A DNA stretch of 64,000 bases from Dactylellina haptotyla (taxonomy: Eukaryota; Ascomycota; Orbiliomycetes; Orbiliales; Orbiliaceae). The notes beneath the pieces were generated by a model that was not told the DNA's origin, made no database searches, and worked only from the letters and a program-made list of their open reading frames with translations. Positions 60,143-64,000 of this stretch are shown piece by piece. Position 1 is the first letter of the stretch, and every line of letters starts with the position of its first letter. Location of the stretch: positions 1,798,001 to 1,862,000 of the forward strand of contig CM062383.1 in the NCBI GenBank assembly GCA_031310005.1, written 5' to 3'. The position numbers and the translations under genes were made by a program.

Positions 60143-62424
60143 GCTTGAAGGAGAGGACTAATACAACAACAGAAATGATAGAGGGATATGAAAGGATAGG
60201 AGAGGCTGAATCCACCACCGCCAATAAACCAAGTCCGCGCGGGTTGGATGATAGGTAAATGTACCGGAGGACTATCGAAGACTGGTATGGAACGAGCGAC
60301 TGGAAGCGTTGGATGAAGGAGACAAAAGCCACCGACGATTCGGGTAACGACACAGCCGGCAAACGATATAACGAAAGAAGAGAGGAAAGCAGGAATGAGG
60401 AGATAGTCACAGAGAAGAAGAAGATGAAGAATAGAATGAAGAAGAAGAAGGGAGAGGAAGAGAGAGAATCCACTAGTTGTTAAAGAATGTGTGTTTGTGT
60501 GTGTGAGAGAGGTAACAGGAAAGGGAAGTGAAAGGTGCCTCAGCTCGCCTGGCTGAGATTTGTGTTTTCTGAGTTGGGATGGATGGTTTAAGGGGGGTTC
60601 CACCGGGGGATGGTCAAATAGCAGGTCGAACCCATCATTATCACCATCACATTGCAGCCAGCCAGTAGCCAAACGACAATGCATTAACCAGGACCACCAC
60701 GACCACAACCACGAGAGCCACCTTCCGGCGAGAACGAGGGGAGTGGATAGCCCTTGGTATTGGCTTGGGGCTACTAAATCTGGCATCCAAGATTGTCCGA
60801 GAGGCGTGGCGGGAGGTACTCGGGCGCCCATCCGCGAGGGAGAGGTACGTAAGCGTAGCCACCCGGCCAGCCAAGGGGTAGCCCAGCAGCCTCCACGGGC
60901 GAGTGAGGCAGTGCCCGTTTGAGGTCTTGGGCCATCAGAATCTTGGGCACGATGACACCGAGATCAATCTCTTCTACCCGAAACTTTGAAATTGAGAGAA
61001 CCCCCAGAAGGTGAGGTCGATCTGTGACAGTGCACGAGTTACTTTTTCCCCTTTCGCTTTCTCTTACCCTTTGCCATCTTTTCTTGAGCACAATTATAAT
61101 AGTGGTAGTAGATAAAGAGTTGCATGGTTATAAAGTATACGAGCCTGCAGCATCAAGCGCACCTGTTCGGCCCTCCGCCGCTGAAGTGTTTTAGTACAAG
61201 ACTACTATTGTGCTGGGATTTGGTAAGTGGAGGTTTTCTTTTGAGGTTCGAAAGAGCTGCCTTTTTGTCCCCCTTTCCGCACTCTTACTACGATCGTTGT
61301 CCGATGTTACATGGAAACCAAAAGGGAAGAAACATATATATTTCTAAAAATACGCTTCCATATTAAAGTCTTATATCGTCCGCGTCTGGTTTGCCATCGA
61401 GTGTTCCCCGACCTCCTCGTCCCTGTATCCGTGCAGCAGCCATAGGGCTGAAGATTTTGTTCGACCGAAATATCATTTCGCCGGGTGTGTGAAGAAGAAT
61501 AAGAATAAGAATAAGAAGAAGAAGAAGCAGAAACAAGTCCTTGAACGGCGGTGTCCCATTGGCTAATTGAATGATATGTGGTATTGGCCAGAGTGCGCTT
61601 CAACACTAAGCTTGAGATGGCAGCTTGCAGTGAATAATACCCTCTGGAGTCAAGCTTTCGGTAGTCTGCAGACGTTTCGCCCTAGCGCACTTTTTCATCA
61701 ATCACAATCCCGTCTTGTCCGCGGTCTCGGGATATCCTGGATCGTAGAGATCGTGGATGAGGTCATTCGAGGATTTTCAAGCACCTCGATTGTCAAGATG
61801 GCTTACACTGGGTCCATCATGATTGGTGGCGAGCAGTTTCGATCCCGTCGGAAACGTGGGGTCCCGGGTGCCGTGGAGGAGGAAGGTTCACGTTGGATTC
61901 AAACAGCGTAAGAACTGGATGGCCTAGGTGACCTGGAAGGGGTTCCGATCGTATGCATCTATTCTCACTCTTTCGCACTCTCCTCTCCCTCTCCGCATCT
62001 GCCGCATGCGACCGACCATTGGTGTTCATGGAGGACGACAGCCTAGCTCCAGGCCAAATAAATAGGAATCGAATGTCTTTCTTCGTTGGCAGGTCAGACG
62101 CAACCGCCTTGTCGTGCTGCGCAATCCGGAGGCTGACGATTTTGCGTGCTGCCACTGTCTGACAGCCGGCCCGCCGAACGAAAAAAAATTTCAAATCGCA
62201 GGGTACTTTTATTTATATTTATTAGTTTATATTATATTATATTTTATTTTAAACACCTTCGTCTCCCGCTTCCGCGGTCATGCCCAGTGCCTTGTCCCGT
62301 CTGCCATTCCTGCCAATCCCTCAAGCCGGATATTTTGTTCCGTCTATGACCGCGACCGAGAAGGAGGCAGAGGAGGCCCAGCTAGCCGGACAGTCCGCGA
62401 GCCCGAATTTGCGCTCTGAGCTGC
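60143..62424. other. 2.3-kb divergent promoter region, no gene seen
   Basis: Between GH76 (minus) and the alpha/beta hydrolase (plus). Contains purine-rich stretches with GAAGAA/AATAAG repeats (about 60410-60460 and 61490-61530). Open frames show no domain. Confidence 0.5.
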
Positions 62425-64000
62425 ATGGCCGCCGCCTGCATCATGTCATCCCAAGCCAGCTCTTCGCTTGCTGCCAGCGGGAACGGGCTTGTCGCACAAC
62501 AGCACCAACACAACAACAACGGCAACGGCAGCAACAGCAACAGCTACCACCCCCATTACCACCACCACCATCATCATCATCTTCTTCACCGCCACCCCGA
62601 TCCCAATGACAATGGCCACAGCAGTAGCGAGGATGAGGCCGATGACCTTTTCCTGGAGGACATCCCACGCGACGATGTGGAAAGCATCCTTTCCCCGTCT
62701 ATATCCAGAAGCCAGTCTACATATCGGCAGGCCGCCATAACTGGTTCTCATCATCCCCCGCTGCCTCTATCACCACCGGATGCTAGACTAAAACTAGATG
62801 GGCCCGCCAGAGATTCTTCCCCACCTAAAAAAACCTTCTTTGCTTCCCAAGGCAAGAATGGGCTCGGAGTGTTATCCCAAACCAAGTTTTTTCGCCCTCG
62901 TTCCTCATCTGTTGGCAACGCCGAACAGACTACTAAGGAGCACGGCGAATATGATAAATGGGTATCCAAACTGCCGTCTTTCAACCTGCCGAGTATTCCA
63001 CTACCGCAGCTCCCATCTTTTGTTTCTAGCACGAAAGATGGAATGGAAAAGGCCAATACGCGAACCAAACGAGCAGGTTCCATTATAATAGATTCTTTAG
63101 CCAAGGCGGCAGCCGGAATGTCGAATCATTTTGCAGCCGGAAGCCCAGGATATAGCTCTAACCTTCCAGCAGGTAGTATGGCCTCAAAAAATCTGCCATT
63201 ACCTCAGCCAATGCCCTCTGGGCAATTTCCCACCATCGCCCAGGATTTTGCCGTGAACTCTCAGTCAACTGCTGTCACCATTGGTCGAAATCCCAATATA
63301 GAAGCTCCTCTTGGGAATGCACTTAGTTTACGACGGACCAATTCAGACTCCAGTTCCATCCAACGAACTATTTCTCGGACCTCCTCCATAGGTTCTGACA
63401 CCCGATTTATTGACGTTCGAGAACAAACGAACTCACGGTACAAAGCAATTAAAGATTCAATTCTGCCCGATATAATGGATAGTTTTACGTTTAGTACGCC
63501 TAATCTGGTTAAGAAGGCAACATCTGGAAACCTCGCAGTGTTTTCCCAATCAACGGATCCCCTAGACAGGCTATCAGGCGACGTGGTCATAATGGGAGGT
63601 TATCGGGGTTCCATCTTGAAGAAGGTCAAACCCTCCCTCACAATACCCGGCGAAAAGCGTATTGGTAGAACGCTGTGGATCCCAGTGAAAGTTGGGTTCA
63701 ACTTACAAAGCGTAGATCTCGAAGTCCCCCTGAACCCAGAGGCTGAGCTACTAATGGAGGACAAAGTTGTGGCCACCGATATGCTCTCAAATCTGGCAGG
63801 TGTTGATATCAGTCGAAAACTGATAAAAAAACTACGCTCCAATCCCAAGGTGCGCCTTCATGTTTTCGCCTACGATTGGAGGCTGAGCCCTCGTTTAAAT
63901 TCCGAGAAGCTAGTGGCATTCATGTCGAATTTGCCTTGTAACCGCTTGGTCACTCCGAAATCAGAGCAGCCGGGGAATATTGGGGAGCTATGGCATGACG
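62425..64000 (+). CDS. Large alpha/beta-hydrolase (lipase-like), truncated at window end
   Basis: Open to the right edge; at least 525 residues from the ATG at 62425 (a second in-frame ATG is at 62443). The first 370 residues are disordered: Gln/Asn/Ser/His-rich with a run of eight His, an acidic patch (SSSEDEADDLFLEDIP), basic/Ser sites and Pro-rich segments. Then the conserved domain begins: LSGDVVIMGGYRGSILKKV, RTLWIPVKVGFNLQSVDLEV, ISRKLIKKLRSNPKVRLHVF and AYDWRLSP, a layout I associate with a widespread fungal lipase-like/LCAT-like hydrolase family. The nucleophile elbow (GxSxG) would lie just beyond the edge, so activity cannot be judged. No signal peptide is seen. Confidence 0.8.
   Translation, partial: MAAACIMSSQASSSLAASGNGLVAQQHQHNNNGNGSNSNSYHPHYHHHHHHHLLHRHPDPNDNGHSSSEDEADDLFLEDIPRDDVESILSPSISRSQSTYRQAAITGSHHPPLPLSPPDARLKLDGPARDSSPPKKTFFASQGKNGLGVLSQTKFFRPRSSSVGNAEQTTKEHGEYDKWVSKLPSFNLPSIPLPQLPSFVSSTKDGMEKANTRTKRAGSIIIDSLAKAAAGMSNHFAAGSPGYSSNLPAGSMASKNLPLPQPMPSGQFPTIAQDFAVNSQSTAVTIGRNPNIEAPLGNALSLRRTNSDSSSIQRTISRTSSIGSDTRFIDVREQTNSRYKAIKDSILPDIMDSFTFSTPNLVKKATSGNLAVFSQSTDPLDRLSGDVVIMGGYRGSILKKVKPSLTIPGEKRIGRTLWIPVKVGFNLQSVDLEVPLNPEAELLMEDKVVATDMLSNLAGVDISRKLIKKLRSNPKVRLHVFAYDWRLSPRLNSEKLVAFMSNLPCNRLVTPKSEQPGNIGELWHD

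Overview
The window is nuclear DNA of a filamentous ascomycete (Pezizomycotina). The gene complement points there: NoxR (NADPH oxidase regulator), a GH76 Dcw1/Dfg5-type cell-wall enzyme, Bni4 and Aim3 families, a CrgA-type RING/LON protein and a urate oxidase ending in SKL. Introns are mostly 54-106 nt with GT-AG ends. Introns are rather dense (14 in RICTOR, 8 in GH76) and intergenic gaps long (0.4-4.7 kb), which would suit an early-branching class such as Pezizomycetes or Orbiliomycetes; that placement is inference. I recognised no tRNA, rRNA, CRISPR or intact transposable element.

Layout from left to right. A single-pass membrane protein (2.4-3.7 kb, +), a universal stress protein (5.8-7.7 kb, +) and RER1 (8.5-9.3 kb, +) come first. 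Then follow a mitochondrial enoyl-CoA hydratase (9.7-10.8 kb, -) and a PIF1-family helicase (11.2-13.9 kb, -), whose N terminus is a ribonuclease-H1-type hybrid-binding domain. Next are an acidic small protein (16.6 kb, +), noxR (18.5-20.5 kb, -), CCS1 (23.3-24.2 kb, -) head to head with mitochondrial uL13/MRPL23 (24.9-25.6 kb, +), and urate oxidase (26.1-27.1 kb, -) head to head with the TORC2 subunit RICTOR/Ste16 (28.1-33.2 kb, +). The right half has a CrgA-like RING/LON protein (34.9-36.7 kb, +), a DOMON-cytochrome b561 protein (37.6-39.4 kb, -), a CCCH/CCHC/F-box protein (41.7-44.9 kb, -), an AIM3-like protein (45.8-47.2 kb, +), BNI4 (48.5-51.0 kb, -), RCM1 rRNA methyltransferase (55.7-57.6 kb, -), a GH76 mannanase (58.2-60.1 kb, -) and a truncated alpha/beta hydrolase running off the right end (62.4 kb onward, +).

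The genes are ordinary single-copy housekeeping and signalling genes without operon-like logic. Exon boundaries below were worked out by hand from splice signals, frame continuity and family similarity, and the phases close in every multi-exon model. The items most worth a second look are the RNase-H1-domain/PIF1 fusion with its Cys-rich insert, tandem 3' splice sites that give the CrgA-like protein either a CaaX tail or a hydrophobic tail, the CCCH/CCHC/F-box architecture, and a perfect 63-bp tandem duplication upstream of noxR.
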